From NCBI GenBank assembly GCA_002327225.1, contig DCUN01000065.1, positions 1 to 28,546 on the forward strand: 28,546 nucleotides of DNA. Reading direction: 5' to 3'. This DNA comes from Desulfobulbaceae bacterium UBA2213 (GTDB taxonomy: Bacteria; Desulfobacterota; Desulfobulbia; Desulfobulbales; Desulfocapsaceae). Position numbers and translations under genes: made by a program. Shown piece after piece: positions 7,586 through 14,474 of the stretch. The notes under the pieces were generated by a model that worked only from the letters and a program-made list of their open reading frames with translations, had not been told where the DNA came from and made no database searches. Numbering within the stretch: the stretch's first letter is position 1; the number at the start of each line of letters is the position of its first letter.

Positions 7586-7987
7586 ATGAACTTAAAAGAG
7601 TATTTTGAGCGAACTGATGGACAAGGGGTTCTCTCCACCGCCGCCGGCAATGGCAAGGTCGATGCCGCCATCTACAGCACACCTCATGTCCTGGCAGAGG
7701 GGATCGTGGCATTTATCATGCGCGATCGTCTTACCCACCACAATATCCAGGAAAATCCTTATGCTGCCTACCTGTTCATCGAAGAGGGCTCCTGCTCTCG
7801 CGGTCTTCGCCTCTTTCTCAAAAAGATCAAGGAAGAAACGGATGCTACCCTGATCAATAGTCTGATGCGAAGACACCTCACCCCTGAAGAAGATCAAGCG
7901 CGGGGGCCAACGTTCCTGGTCTCGTTCGCCGTTGAGAAAATTTTACCCTTGATTGGTGCAGATGCCGCAGACCTTCCTGTTTGTTGA
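7586..7987 (+). CDS. Pyridoxamine 5'-phosphate oxidase-family protein (FMN-binding split barrel)
   Basis: A 133-residue protein with AGGGGAATG upstream. It starts NLKEYFERTDGQGVLSTAAGNGKVDAAIYSTPHV and continues VAFIMRDRLTHHNIQENPYAAYLFIE, which is the split-barrel pattern of small PPOx-like flavoproteins: G-x-L-S-T, then a strand, then the 'l..Np.aa.l' flavin-phosphate region. These proteins bind FMN, F420 or haem and reduce or sense small molecules. A biosynthetic PdxH role is unlikely because it is much shorter than that enzyme. It is probably cytosolic. It lies on the same strand as the Kef/Usp and SDR genes but 278 bp from the former, so it may have its own promoter. Confidence 0.8.
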   Translation: MNLKEYFERTDGQGVLSTAAGNGKVDAAIYSTPHVLAEGIVAFIMRDRLTHHNIQENPYAAYLFIEEGSCSRGLRLFLKKIKEETDATLINSLMRRHLTPEEDQARGPTFLVSFAVEKILPLIGADAADLPVC

Positions 7988-8046
7988 TTCTTACCAGGAA
8001 TATGTGGCTCGACTAGCGTGAATGTCTTTCACCTGAGGACTTCCAA

Positions 8047-9534
8047 GTGGACTGCAATTGTAACGTTTTGATTACCGGGGCGACAGGATACATCGGCCGA
8101 CGGCTCAAAGACCGACTGCTGGGACACTCGGAACTTACGATCCGGCTTCTGGTCCGCAACAAGCGCAAGGTCCGCCCGGAAGTGCTGTCTAAAGTTGAAG
8201 TGGTGGAAGGCGACACCTTTAGCCCTCAGGCGCTGGAGGCCGCCCTTGCCGGCATTGATGTTGCCTTTTACCTCATCCATTCCATGGGGTCGGGCCAGGA
8301 TTTTGAAGAGCGCGACCGGCAAAGCGCCGCTCATTTCCGGGAGGCATGTATCGCAGCCGGGGTAAAGCGTCTCGTGTACCTGGGCGGATTAGGCGTCAAA
8401 GCGACCGCCAGCCGGCATCTCTTGAGCCGGATCGAGACCGGTGAAATATTGAGCGCCCATCCCGAGAGTTTACAAACCATCTGGTTCAGGGCAGGGATTA
8501 TCATCGGTGCCGGCAGCGCCAGTTTTGAGATCATTTACAACCTGCTCCAAAAACTGCCTATCATGCTGACACCCAAGTGGTTGGCTACCAAGACGCAACC
8601 GGTGGCGGTAGATGATGTTCTCGCCTACCTGAAGGCGGCTATCACAGTCAAAGTCGAAGGCGATCTCATTGTGGACATCGGTGGTGAAGCCATGAGCTTT
8701 CGGGACATGATGCTCCGCGCGGCCCGGGTCATGGGCCTGCAACGTCTGCTTGTGCCGGTGCCGGTAATAAGTCCGCGACTTTCCTCCTTCTGGCTTATCC
8801 TTTTCACACCCATACCTTATCGTATGGCAGCGGCTCTCATCGAAGGTCTGAAGTCAGAAACCGTACTTCAGAACGACTATGCCCGGCGCCATTTCCCGGA
8901 GATTAAACCTTTAGACTATGAAAGCGCTGTGGCGGCAGCTATTGCCGAGATGGAGGATGACCAGATTGTCAGCCGCTGGTGTGACAGCAGTAATGATCTG
9001 TTTTGTGACATTCAACATCAGGATGATCCCGGCACCCCAATACTGCGGGATCGGCAGGAGATACTCCTTCACGGCTTAGCCCCGAACCTGGTCTATGCTG
9101 CTATCAAGAGTATCGGTGGCGGTGGCGGCTGGCTCGCATACGACGTTCTCTGGAGGATTCGTGGTTTTCTTGATAAATTGGTAGGGGGCTATGGACTGAA
9201 TCGTGGGAGAAGACAGCAAAAAGAACTTCGACTGGGAGATGCCCTTGATTTTTGGAAGGTTGCCGACTTGAAGGAGAACAAACGAGTCCTGCTCTTAGCC
9301 CAGATGAAGGTACCGGGCAGGGCTTGGCTTGAGTTTGATATCCAAGATGACCGGTTGGTGCAGACAGCCCATTTTCACCCCCGCGGACTGCTCGGCAGAC
9401 TCTACTGGTATTCGGTTTGGCCCTTCCATGGTCTGGTATTTAAAAATCTTGCCCAAAAAATCGTAGAACGAGCCGCCAGTATGAGCTTGCTCCAAAACAA
9501 ACCGGATGTTGATGAAACACCAGCACCGCAGTGA
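8047..9534 (+). CDS. Atypical SDR with C-terminal DUF2867 domain
   Basis: A 495-residue protein beginning at GTG 8047 with GAGGA seven bases upstream; no nearer ATG fits the family start. The N-terminus VLITGATGYIGRRL carries the atypical short-chain dehydrogenase glycine motif for NAD(P). LVRNKRKV, YLIHSMGSG and VYLGGLG follow, as in NmrA/complex-I-like SDRs. From about residue 345 it changes to DUF2867, ending with MKVPGRAWLEFDI, FHPRGLLGRLYWYSVWPFH and VFKNLAQKI. This SDR-DUF2867 fusion is a recognised family of unknown substrate, often found with membrane-stress or ion-transport genes. It is probably a cytosolic or membrane-associated redox or epimerase-type enzyme. It ends about 200 bp before an attC-like site. 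Confidence 0.82.
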   Translation: MDCNCNVLITGATGYIGRRLKDRLLGHSELTIRLLVRNKRKVRPEVLSKVEVVEGDTFSPQALEAALAGIDVAFYLIHSMGSGQDFEERDRQSAAHFREACIAAGVKRLVYLGGLGVKATASRHLLSRIETGEILSAHPESLQTIWFRAGIIIGAGSASFEIIYNLLQKLPIMLTPKWLATKTQPVAVDDVLAYLKAAITVKVEGDLIVDIGGEAMSFRDMMLRAARVMGLQRLLVPVPVISPRLSSFWLILFTPIPYRMAAALIEGLKSETVLQNDYARRHFPEIKPLDYESAVAAAIAEMEDDQIVSRWCDSSNDLFCDIQHQDDPGTPILRDRQEILLHGLAPNLVYAAIKSIGGGGGWLAYDVLWRIRGFLDKLVGGYGLNRGRRQQKELRLGDALDFWKVADLKENKRVLLLAQMKVPGRAWLEFDIQDDRLVQTAHFHPRGLLGRLYWYSVWPFHGLVFKNLAQKIVERAASMSLLQNKPDVDETPAPQ

Positions 9535-9732
9535 GAGCACATGATTGGGAAAGAATGAATAATGAATGAGGGGGTAGAACGAATGGGGCATTTGCACGCT
9601 AACTAATTGATATAATAGTCTAATGACAAGCAGCACTTTCTGTATCGAGTTGATATTACTAAGCTGAATCTAAGCTGAATTGTCAATTCTGGGGCCAAAA
9701 TGGGCACGATACAACTCAAACGACAAAAATCT

Positions 9733-9854
9733 CCGAATCAGTCAATTCACTTGCCCCGCACCTCGTGTCCAATTTTATATGTAGATTCAAACCAATAGTC
9801 TCTGCCAAGTTTAACAATAGCTTCGAGGCAGGCAAGTGATCTCAAACGTTCGCA
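9733..9854 (+). other. attC-like recombination site 3 (degenerate)
   Basis: Left arm TCACTTGCC (9747-9755) and CCTCG (9761-9765) pair with CGAGG (9824-9828) and GGCAAGTGA (9831-9839), giving 14 bp with unequal spacers of five and two bases. The right core is GTTCGCA (9848-9854). The left core CCGAATC (9733-9739) is degenerate but shares CGAA with the complement of the right core. The loop is long (58 nt), as in large attC sites. The RelE-type toxin-antitoxin cassette starts after the predicted cut at 9848. The rest of the 9535-9927 gap, before the site, shows no gene. Confidence 0.6.
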
Positions 9855-9878
9855 GTCAAGAAAAATTTAGCGCACATG

Positions 9879-9909
9879 TTGACATATAGTCTTAATATGG
9901 TACCATATT
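9879..9909 (+). promoter_or_regulatory. Promoter and 16-bp palindromic operator of the Phd/YefM-RelE pair
   Basis: TTGACA (9879-9884) is followed after 16 bases by TACCAT (9901-9906), a fair sigma70 pair. AATATGGTACCATATT (9894-9909) is a perfect 16-bp palindrome covering the -10 element. Type II antitoxins of this class bind such dyads, alone or with toxin, to repress their own operon. AGGAGG follows at 9915-9920, seven bases before the antitoxin ATG. Confidence 0.75.
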
Positions 9910-9927
9910 CGGACAGGAGGTAACATT

Positions 9928-10209
9928 ATGAATATTTCATCTGACATCAAGCCAATTTCTTTTCTGAAATCTCACGCCGCAGATATTTTAAAACACATCA
10001 ACGACACTCATCGTCCCGTCGTTATCACACAAAACGGCGAACCAAGAGCCGTCCTTCAAGATCCCGAAAGCTATGACAACATGCGCAAAGCTATTGGCTT
10101 ATTGAAACTTATTTCCCAAGGCGAAGAAGACATCAAACAAGGGAAAACAAAAAGCCAAGAGCATGTTTTTAAAGGCATTGAAAACATTCTGGCAAAGCAA
10201 AACAAATGA
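9928..10209 (+). CDS. Phd/YefM-family antitoxin
   Basis: A 93-residue protein with an excellent AGGAGG site. The N-terminal DNA-binding half reads IKPISFLKSHAADILKHINDTHRPVVITQNGEPRAVLQDPESYDN, the standard Phd/YefM fold in which 'r.pv.IT.nG.p.AVl...eYe' is diagnostic. The C-terminal half (LLKLISQGEEDIKQGKTKSQEHVF) is the flexible toxin-wrapping helix. It is expected to dimerise, bind the palindrome at 9894-9909 and neutralise the toxin encoded by the next, ATGA-overlapping gene. It appears to be the first gene of an integron cassette that carries its own promoter, which is common for toxin-antitoxin cassettes and thought to stabilise arrays. Confidence 0.9.
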   Translation: MNISSDIKPISFLKSHAADILKHINDTHRPVVITQNGEPRAVLQDPESYDNMRKAIGLLKLISQGEEDIKQGKTKSQEHVFKGIENILAKQNK

Positions 10210-10532
10210 ACACAACGTACAAAGTTCATTGGACCAGTGTTGCGGAGGATGACCTAAAAAACATTATTCTGTATATCGCCGGAGACAGCCCCACCAATGC
10301 AAGAACAACTTTCGAGAAAATAAAGGAAAAAGCATCAAGCCTAACGCAGTTTCCGGAAAGAGGTCGCACCATACCAGAACTTCAAGATCAGGGTATATTC
10401 CTTTACCGAGAACTTATTATTGCCCCTTGGAGAATTATTTACAGAATTTCTGACAAGAAAGTTTACATTTTGTCAGTGTTTGATTCGCGGCAGAACATTG
10501 AAGATATCCTTTTAAAAAGATTAATAAAGTAA
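10206..10532 (+). CDS. RelE/ParE-family toxin
   Basis: A 108-residue basic protein overlapping the antitoxin by 4 bp. It starts YKVHWTSVAEDDLKNIILYIAGDSPTNARTTFEKIKEKASSL. FPERGRTIPEL and the core strands YRELIIAPWRIIYRISDKKVYILSVFDSRQNIEDILLKRL follow. 'fP.rGr.vpEl', 'yReli...yRiiYri' and 'i..v.hgRq' are the usual RelE/ParE superfamily blocks. RelE members cleave mRNA in the ribosomal A site and ParE members poison gyrase; sequence alone does not decide here. The Y-R-I-(I/V)-Y-R-I core with a late Arg is compatible with either. Attc-like sites lie on both sides (9733-9854 and 10540-10627), so the pair forms a self-contained cassette of about 770 bp. Confidence 0.9.
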   Translation: MNTTYKVHWTSVAEDDLKNIILYIAGDSPTNARTTFEKIKEKASSLTQFPERGRTIPELQDQGIFLYRELIIAPWRIIYRISDKKVYILSVFDSRQNIEDILLKRLIK

Positions 10533-10539
10533 AAGAGGT

Positions 10540-10627
10540 TATCCACTAAGGAATGATACGACCCTATCCACCCAGACCTTGCGGCGAAGAACACCCTTGG
10601 CGGGGTCGTTTCAATCCATTGTTCAAG
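10540..10627 (+). other. attC-like recombination site 4
   Basis: The arms AAGGAATGATACGACCC (10548-10564) and GGGTCGTTTCAATCCAT (10603-10619) are complementary at 14 of 17 positions around a 38-nt loop. They are flanked by TATCCAC (10540-10546) and GTTCAAG (10621-10627) in the places of R'' and R'. The cores deviate from RYYYAAC/GTTRRRY. It lies eight bases after the RelE toxin stop, exactly where a cassette's attC should be. CAATCCAT (10612-10619) can alternatively pair with ATGGATTG (10648-10655) through an inner GCCCG/CGGGC stem. Confidence 0.6.
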
Positions 10628-10647
10628 AAGCCCGGTCTTGTTCGGGC

Positions 10648-10851
10648 ATGGATTGCAGGGAATCGGAGCGAATCAGAGAGTATGTATTTTATTTTCTATC
10701 GATTTCTGAAATTCAAAGCTGCGAAATAATCGAAGGTGATTTGCACTCCAGAGCAGATCGCATGGTTCGAGAGTGGACACAATGGTACCAGGCAGAGTTA
10801 CTGGATATGTGGAAGTCTCAGCAGTTCAAACGACTTCCTGGATGGGAGTAA
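10648..10851 (+). pseudogene. Truncated DUF4160-domain gene
   Basis: From about residue 28 of the frame (CEIIEGDLHSRADRMVREWTQWYQAELLDMW, then QFKRLPGWE) the sequence matches the C-terminal half of DUF4160 proteins, whose family pattern is 'ge.l.G.lp.ra...v.eW...h..eLl..We..q....l..i'. The preceding family core, with its PPHiHv motif, is absent; the frame there runs into the attC-like site. A frameshift or deletion has probably removed the 5' half. If translated from ATG 10648 it would give 67 residues. DUF4160 genes are commonly followed by DUF2442 genes, as here (eight bases to the next ATG). The pair has been proposed as toxin-antitoxin-like. Probably non-functional. Confidence 0.6.
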
Positions 10852-10858
10852 ATTTGCC

Positions 10859-11095
10859 ATGGCCACTTACCCAAAAGCAAAATCAGTGTCACCTTTCTCA
10901 GCTAAACAGCTCTTTATTACATTTACCAATGGGGACACGAGAATGTATGACTGCGCTCCTCTACTCAACGAATCCTGTTTCTGCTCACTTAAAGATGATG
11001 CTTTTTTTAGAAACGTACACGTCGACCAAACTGGTTACGGAGTTGTGTGAAATGACAACGTCGATCTTAGTGAATCTGAGTTATGGATAAATGGG
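10859..11095 (+). pseudogene. DUF2442-domain gene with an in-frame TGA at a conserved Trp position
   Basis: ATG 10859 opens YPKAKSVSPFSAKQLFITFTNGDTRMYDCAPLL. Then come FCSLKDDAFFRNVHVDQTGYGVV, a TGA (11048-11050), and in the same frame NDNVDLSESELWING. The DUF2442 family ends 'f..v.vd..gy.vvWnd..DLs.deLw.nG', so TGA stands where TGG (Trp) is expected and a normal C-terminus continues behind it. A single G-to-A change explains it. Either the gene is freshly dead, the stop is read through, or the shortened 63-residue product still acts. It follows the truncated DUF4160 gene, so the whole cassette seems to be decaying. Confidence 0.7.
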
Positions 11096-11177
11096 ATGGA
11101 AAGGCAGAGCGAACGGCTGCTCGTAAATTATAAGGGGTGTCGAAAACAGAAAAAACAGACAATCCATATTTCAAAGG

Positions 11178-11268
11178 CGTACACAAGTCACTCAAGCAGA
11201 CCGGGGGGAAGCCCCCGAATTTCATGGCAAGGCCGGTGGCAGCCGGCTGCTTACCCTGGTCGTTCGGC
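11178..11268 (+). other. attC-like recombination site 5
   Basis: Left core CGTACAC (11178-11184) is followed by AAGTCACTCAAGCAGACCGG. The right arm reads CCGGCTGCTTACCCTGGTC, then GTTCGGC (11262-11268). AAGCAG-a-CCGG (11195-11204) pairs with CCGGCTGCTT (11243-11252) over 10 bp, with A11200 unpaired, the typical attC extrahelical base. An inner CGGGGG-GAAG-CCCCCG hairpin (11202-11217) lies in the loop. The wording closely recalls classical attC sites ending GCTTACcTTGGTCGTTAGGC. The TIGR01777 gene starts 50 nt after the predicted cut. Confidence 0.72.
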
Positions 11269-11311
11269 AGCCAAGTGAACCACGAAAAATAGCCCATCTC
11301 TGGAAGGTTAA

Positions 11312-12190
11312 ATGAAAAAAGAATCTCATGTCATAGCAATGAGTGGTGCCAGCGGTTTTGTCGGTACCAATTTGTCCCGCAGATTCCAGGAAAACCAATG
11401 GAAAATAGTTGCATTAGGCCGCAAAGAATTTGCTTTGTCACCAGAGGAACTTGCCAAACGGCTACAGGGGGTTGATGTTATAGTTAATCTGGCCGGGGCT
11501 CCTGTGATCAATCGCTGGACAGAAGCCTATAAGAAAATTATTTATCAGAGCAGGATAACTCTAACCAAAAAACTCGTTACTGCCTGTAGTTTAATGGAAA
11601 ACGCCCCTCAGGTGTTTCTATCTGCTTCTGCTGTTGGGTGTTATTCTCCAACTGGTATTCATACTGAAGATGACAATAATCTGGCTGATGATTTTCTTGG
11701 TCATCTGACCCGTGACTGGGAAAATGAAGCGTTCCGGGCCAAAGAGTTTGGTAGCCGCGTAGCTGTGTTCCGCTTCGGTGTTGTTCTCGGACGGGATGGA
11801 GGTGCTTTGGCAAAGATGATTTTACCTTTCAAACTTGGGGTTGGCGGCACCATCGGTAATGGCAGCCAGCCTTTTTCCTGGATACATATACGTGATCTGG
11901 TTCGGACTTTTGAGGCTGCGATTAAAGATCCATCCTATGAGGGTGTCTATAATATGACTGCTCCTCATCCTACTACCAATTCAGGCTTGACCAAAGCGCT
12001 TGGCAAAGCCCTGTCAAGGCCGACCATATTACCAGTTCCCGTCTTTGTCCTCCGTCTGTTGTATGGCGAAGGAGCACAAGTACTTACCTCCGGGCAAACT
12101 GCTCTGCCCAAAAGGTTACTCGACAGCGGTTTTAAATTTGATTTCTCCTCTATCGAAGAAGCTGTTACTGACTGTTTGAATCAGCATTAG
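11312..12190 (+). CDS. TIGR01777-family epimerase/oxidoreductase (YfcH-like)
   Basis: A 292-residue protein with GGAAGG before ATG. The Rossmann motif SGASGFVGTNLSRRF lies near residues 10-24. It is followed by LGRKEF, VDVIVNLAGAPVINRWTEAYKKII, SRI, FLSASAVGCYSPTG, EDDNNLADDFLGHLTRDWE, RFGVVLGRDGGAL and GGTIGNGSQPFSWIHIRDL, which together define the TIGR01777/YfcH branch of extended SDRs. The substrate is unknown. Homologues are often linked to DNA-repair genes such as photolyase or DUF1722, in agreement with the gene nine bases downstream. It is the first ORF after attC-like site 5, so it is either a cassette gene or the first gene of the flanking chromosome. Confidence 0.88.
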   Translation: MKKESHVIAMSGASGFVGTNLSRRFQENQWKIVALGRKEFALSPEELAKRLQGVDVIVNLAGAPVINRWTEAYKKIIYQSRITLTKKLVTACSLMENAPQVFLSASAVGCYSPTGIHTEDDNNLADDFLGHLTRDWENEAFRAKEFGSRVAVFRFGVVLGRDGGALAKMILPFKLGVGGTIGNGSQPFSWIHIRDLVRTFEAAIKDPSYEGVYNMTAPHPTTNSGLTKALGKALSRPTILPVPVFVLRLLYGEGAQVLTSGQTALPKRLLDSGFKFDFSSIEEAVTDCLNQH

Positions 12191-12198
12191 GGATTTGA

Positions 12199-12879
12199 AT
12201 GCGTATCTGGGACATTGATGCCGGTTTCTTGAATGCACAAAGTCTATTGGGTGAACACCGCGAACTACATGGTATTTATTCAATTATCAAAAACGTCAAA
12301 TCCGGATATTCCCGCCATCCGGAGACCCTACGCTGGATTTCTCACTTATCTGCCCTGGCAATGCGTCATGAATTTCTTGTTGCAGAGATGGCGCTGCGGG
12401 GGTTTAAGCACCACAGTCCACTTGAAGAGGTGATGAGTATTTTGGAATGGCCCCATCTTTTTATTGATCAACCCGCAGATCAGTACAAACTGCTGCAAGG
12501 CAAGTACCTTGACAGAAAACAGGGGCGTATACCTTTACCAAGAAATATTCAAGAATTATGGGCCACTCACAAGTATTCTGTAATGGCCAGAGATCCTTCT
12601 CTCAGCAAAAAAATCGGTCAACGAGTGTCGGCCGGAGAAATTTCTTTTGATGGTTTAGCAGAAAGGTTAGTTTTACTTCTTCGCACATCACCACCCCGCG
12701 GGCGTCTAATAAATGCCCTTTCCCACATGTGGGGATATGTTGCTGAATATTCACAGGCTGATCCGCAGGAATTGACAAACAATGAACTACTCCAGGAAAT
12801 TCAGGTTCATTCGCAGAAGCATAATATCGAATATCTACTTTGCTCAACAGCACTTGGCGAATTAAAGTTCTGGTGCTGA
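12199..12879 (+). CDS. T4 endonuclease V-like pyrimidine-dimer glycosylase fused to DUF1722
   Basis: A 226-residue protein eight bases after the epimerase gene. Residues 1-75 resemble the T4 endonuclease V family: MRIWDIDAGFLNAQSLLGEHRELHGIY aligns with T4's '[27 protein letters not shown]', placing Glu22 at the catalytic Glu23. A second block, SGYSRHPETLRWISHL, then RHEFLVAEMALRGFKHHSPL, matches the rest of that fold. Residues 115-225 match DUF1722 (YbgA): ELWATHKYSVMARDP, ISFDGLAERLVLLL and PPRGRLINALSHMWGYV. DUF1722 genes often neighbour photolyase. The expected role is base excision at UV lesions in the cytosol. The alignment puts Met1 in the place of T4's Thr2, whose amine is the nucleophile; Arg at position 2 should keep Met1 in place. 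Confidence 0.72.
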   Translation: MRIWDIDAGFLNAQSLLGEHRELHGIYSIIKNVKSGYSRHPETLRWISHLSALAMRHEFLVAEMALRGFKHHSPLEEVMSILEWPHLFIDQPADQYKLLQGKYLDRKQGRIPLPRNIQELWATHKYSVMARDPSLSKKIGQRVSAGEISFDGLAERLVLLLRTSPPRGRLINALSHMWGYVAEYSQADPQELTNNELLQEIQVHSQKHNIEYLLCSTALGELKFWC

Positions 12880-13045
12880 TTGCATTCATTTATAAAAAAT
12901 ATTGGGATTTCAATGGTGATGCTATCGCTGCTTGCCAGCGGTTGCGTGAAAAATGGGAATATTATGGAGCCTTTAAGAAGTTGGGAACAATTGGCGGAGA
13001 CGAACACAACCCTCCCTCCCCTTCTTAATAATTTCAAAAAGCTGG

Positions 13046-13780
13046 TTACTTCAATTGTGCCGTCAGCCGGTCCGCTCTTTTGCCCGGCGCAGGATGGCTT
13101 GATAAAAATGTATGGCTGTTGCCCAAGGCCGCTAGTTTTTTAAGGGCCGAAATGGCTGCTTCGGGCTCATGCCCAGTATTCTTTAGAAAAACAAGCCCGT
13201 AATCATCCGCCTCTCGCTCTTCCTTTTGAGAAAACTGCGCATTGAGCAGCTTTTCGGCAAGGCCGCCGATCTGAGAACGGGCGATATCGCCAACCTCATT
13301 ATTCATGGCTGCAGCTCCCTTACGGACTGCCCGGCCTGCATAGGCAAGTCGTATCTTCTTGCGCACATGGCCTTTCACCACATGCCCTACCTCGTGCCCA
13401 ATGACAAAAAGCAGTTCCCCATCATCCATCATGTCCATCAATCCGCTGTAAAAACGGATTGTACCATCAGCCATGGCAAAGGCATTGACCTCAGGGGTTT
13501 CGTAGACCTTGAAATTAAAGACAAGACCATCCTGTTGAACATGCTGATCAGTAAGTCTCTTTAAACGCTGTGCGTAGTTATTTCCCCTGGCGGCAATTTT
13601 GTTCTGACTATCCGAAAAGTGGGCGGTCTGCGCTGCCATCTCTCTGACCGATTCCTCGGAGAGACGAACGGCCCTTATGCCATCGATGCCCGCCTCGGCG
13701 GCAAGAAACAGATCGACATTTTCACAGCCACTGGTCACGAGCGACAGGCAGGCCAGAAAGAGTATTGATAGTCGTTTCAT
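13046..13780 (-). CDS. M48-family metalloprotease lipoprotein
   Basis: A 244-residue protein with lipoprotein signal KRLSILFLACLSLVTSGC (lipobox VTSGC, Cys19). The zinc motif HEVGH is at residues 129-133 and the third-ligand region EREADDYG near 188-195. NAFAMADGTIRFYSGLMDMM and the C-terminal SSHPAPGKRADRL (the usual 'tHP....R...l' ending) complete the periplasmic M48 family related to LoiP/YcaL/BepA. Members degrade or help assemble outer-membrane proteins. It lies 35 bp downstream of an ABC ATPase gene on the same strand and is probably the last gene of that operon. It lacks the TPR domain of BepA, so LoiP/YcaL is the closer comparison. Confidence 0.88.
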   Translation of the reverse strand: MKRLSILFLACLSLVTSGCENVDLFLAAEAGIDGIRAVRLSEESVREMAAQTAHFSDSQNKIAARGNNYAQRLKRLTDQHVQQDGLVFNFKVYETPEVNAFAMADGTIRFYSGLMDMMDDGELLFVIGHEVGHVVKGHVRKKIRLAYAGRAVRKGAAAMNNEVGDIARSQIGGLAEKLLNAQFSQKEEREADDYGLVFLKNTGHEPEAAISALKKLAALGNSHTFLSSHPAPGKRADRLTAQLK

Positions 13781-13814
13781 ATTTGAGGTATCTGTTGTGC
13801 GATTTGCCTACCTT

Positions 13815-14474
13815 TCATTGATTCAGGATCTTTCCATCTTTCAGACTGATGATTCGCTCCGCCCGCCCTGCAAGATCATTGTTATGGGTGACCATGACTA
13901 TAGTGAGACCTCTGGCATGGAGTGATTTGAGAAGATCGAATATTTTCTCACTGTTTTCGCTATCAAGATTCCCAGTGGGTTCATCGGCAAAAATAACCTC
14001 CGGGTCATTCACCATGGCCCTGGCAATGGCAACCCGCTGCATTTCTCCACCACTGAGCTGATTGGGATTGTGCCCTTGCCTGCTTGCAAGCCCAACCAGT
14101 TCAAGAAGGGAGTTGATTTTCCCCTTATCTATTTCCTTCCTGCTAAAAAGCAGGGGAAGGGTGACATTATCAAAGACAGTAAGCCCAGGAATGAGATAAA
14201 ACTGCTGAAAGACAAAACCGATTTTTTCTCTTCTGATCTGGACAAGTTTGGATTCAGGCAGGTTCTCAACTTCGATCCCGTCTATCTTCATGACGCCCCG
14301 CGATGGTTGATCAAGGCAACCCAGAATATGCAGCATGGTTGTCTTGCCGGAGCCCGAGGGGCCGACAATGGCGATGAATTCCCCACTCTCAATACTCAGA
14401 TCAACGCCTGTAAGGGCATGAACTTTTTCCGATCCCCTGGTGTACTCTTTTTCTATTCCGTGAAGTTCTATCAT
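13815..14474 (-). CDS. ABC transporter ATPase, LolD/MacB type
   Basis: A 219-residue nucleotide-binding subunit. Walker A GPSGSGKT spans residues 38-45, the Q-loop reads IGFVFQQFYLIPGLTVFDNV, the signature LSGGE is 140-144 and Walker B VIFADEP about 160-166. An H-switch lies at MVTHN. 'FQQFyLiPgLTv.dNV.lPl' with LSGGEMQRVAIARA is characteristic of the LolD/MacB/FtsE (MacB-like mechanotransmission) group, which couples cytoplasmic ATP hydrolysis to periplasmic work rather than transmembrane import. It overlaps the permease stop by 4 bp (ATGA), so the two are translationally coupled. The partner is a single MacB-type permease, giving a homodimeric permease with two ATPases. Confidence 0.93.
   Translation of the reverse strand: MIELHGIEKEYTRGSEKVHALTGVDLSIESGEFIAIVGPSGSGKTTMLHILGCLDQPSRGVMKIDGIEVENLPESKLVQIRREKIGFVFQQFYLIPGLTVFDNVTLPLLFSRKEIDKGKINSLLELVGLASRQGHNPNQLSGGEMQRVAIARAMVNDPEVIFADEPTGNLDSENSEKIFDLLKSLHARGLTIVMVTHNNDLAGRAERIISLKDGKILNQ

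Noticed and set aside
8056..8067. AATTGTAACGTT shared with the inverted repeat at 23104-23140
   Set aside because: It lies within codons 4-7 of the SDR gene; a 12-mer match is expected by chance in a window of this size.
10773..11090. 105-residue plus-strand frame overlapping DUF2442 in another frame
   Set aside because: Only the frame starting at 10859 matches the DUF2442 family; this one has no family signal.
12880..13143. Plus-strand frame from TTG 12880 with a lipobox-like LLASGC
   Set aside because: The start has no ribosome site, and the second half runs antisense through the M48 gene. The signal-like stretch is suggestive but too short and uncertain to call a gene; at most a lipoprotein remnant.
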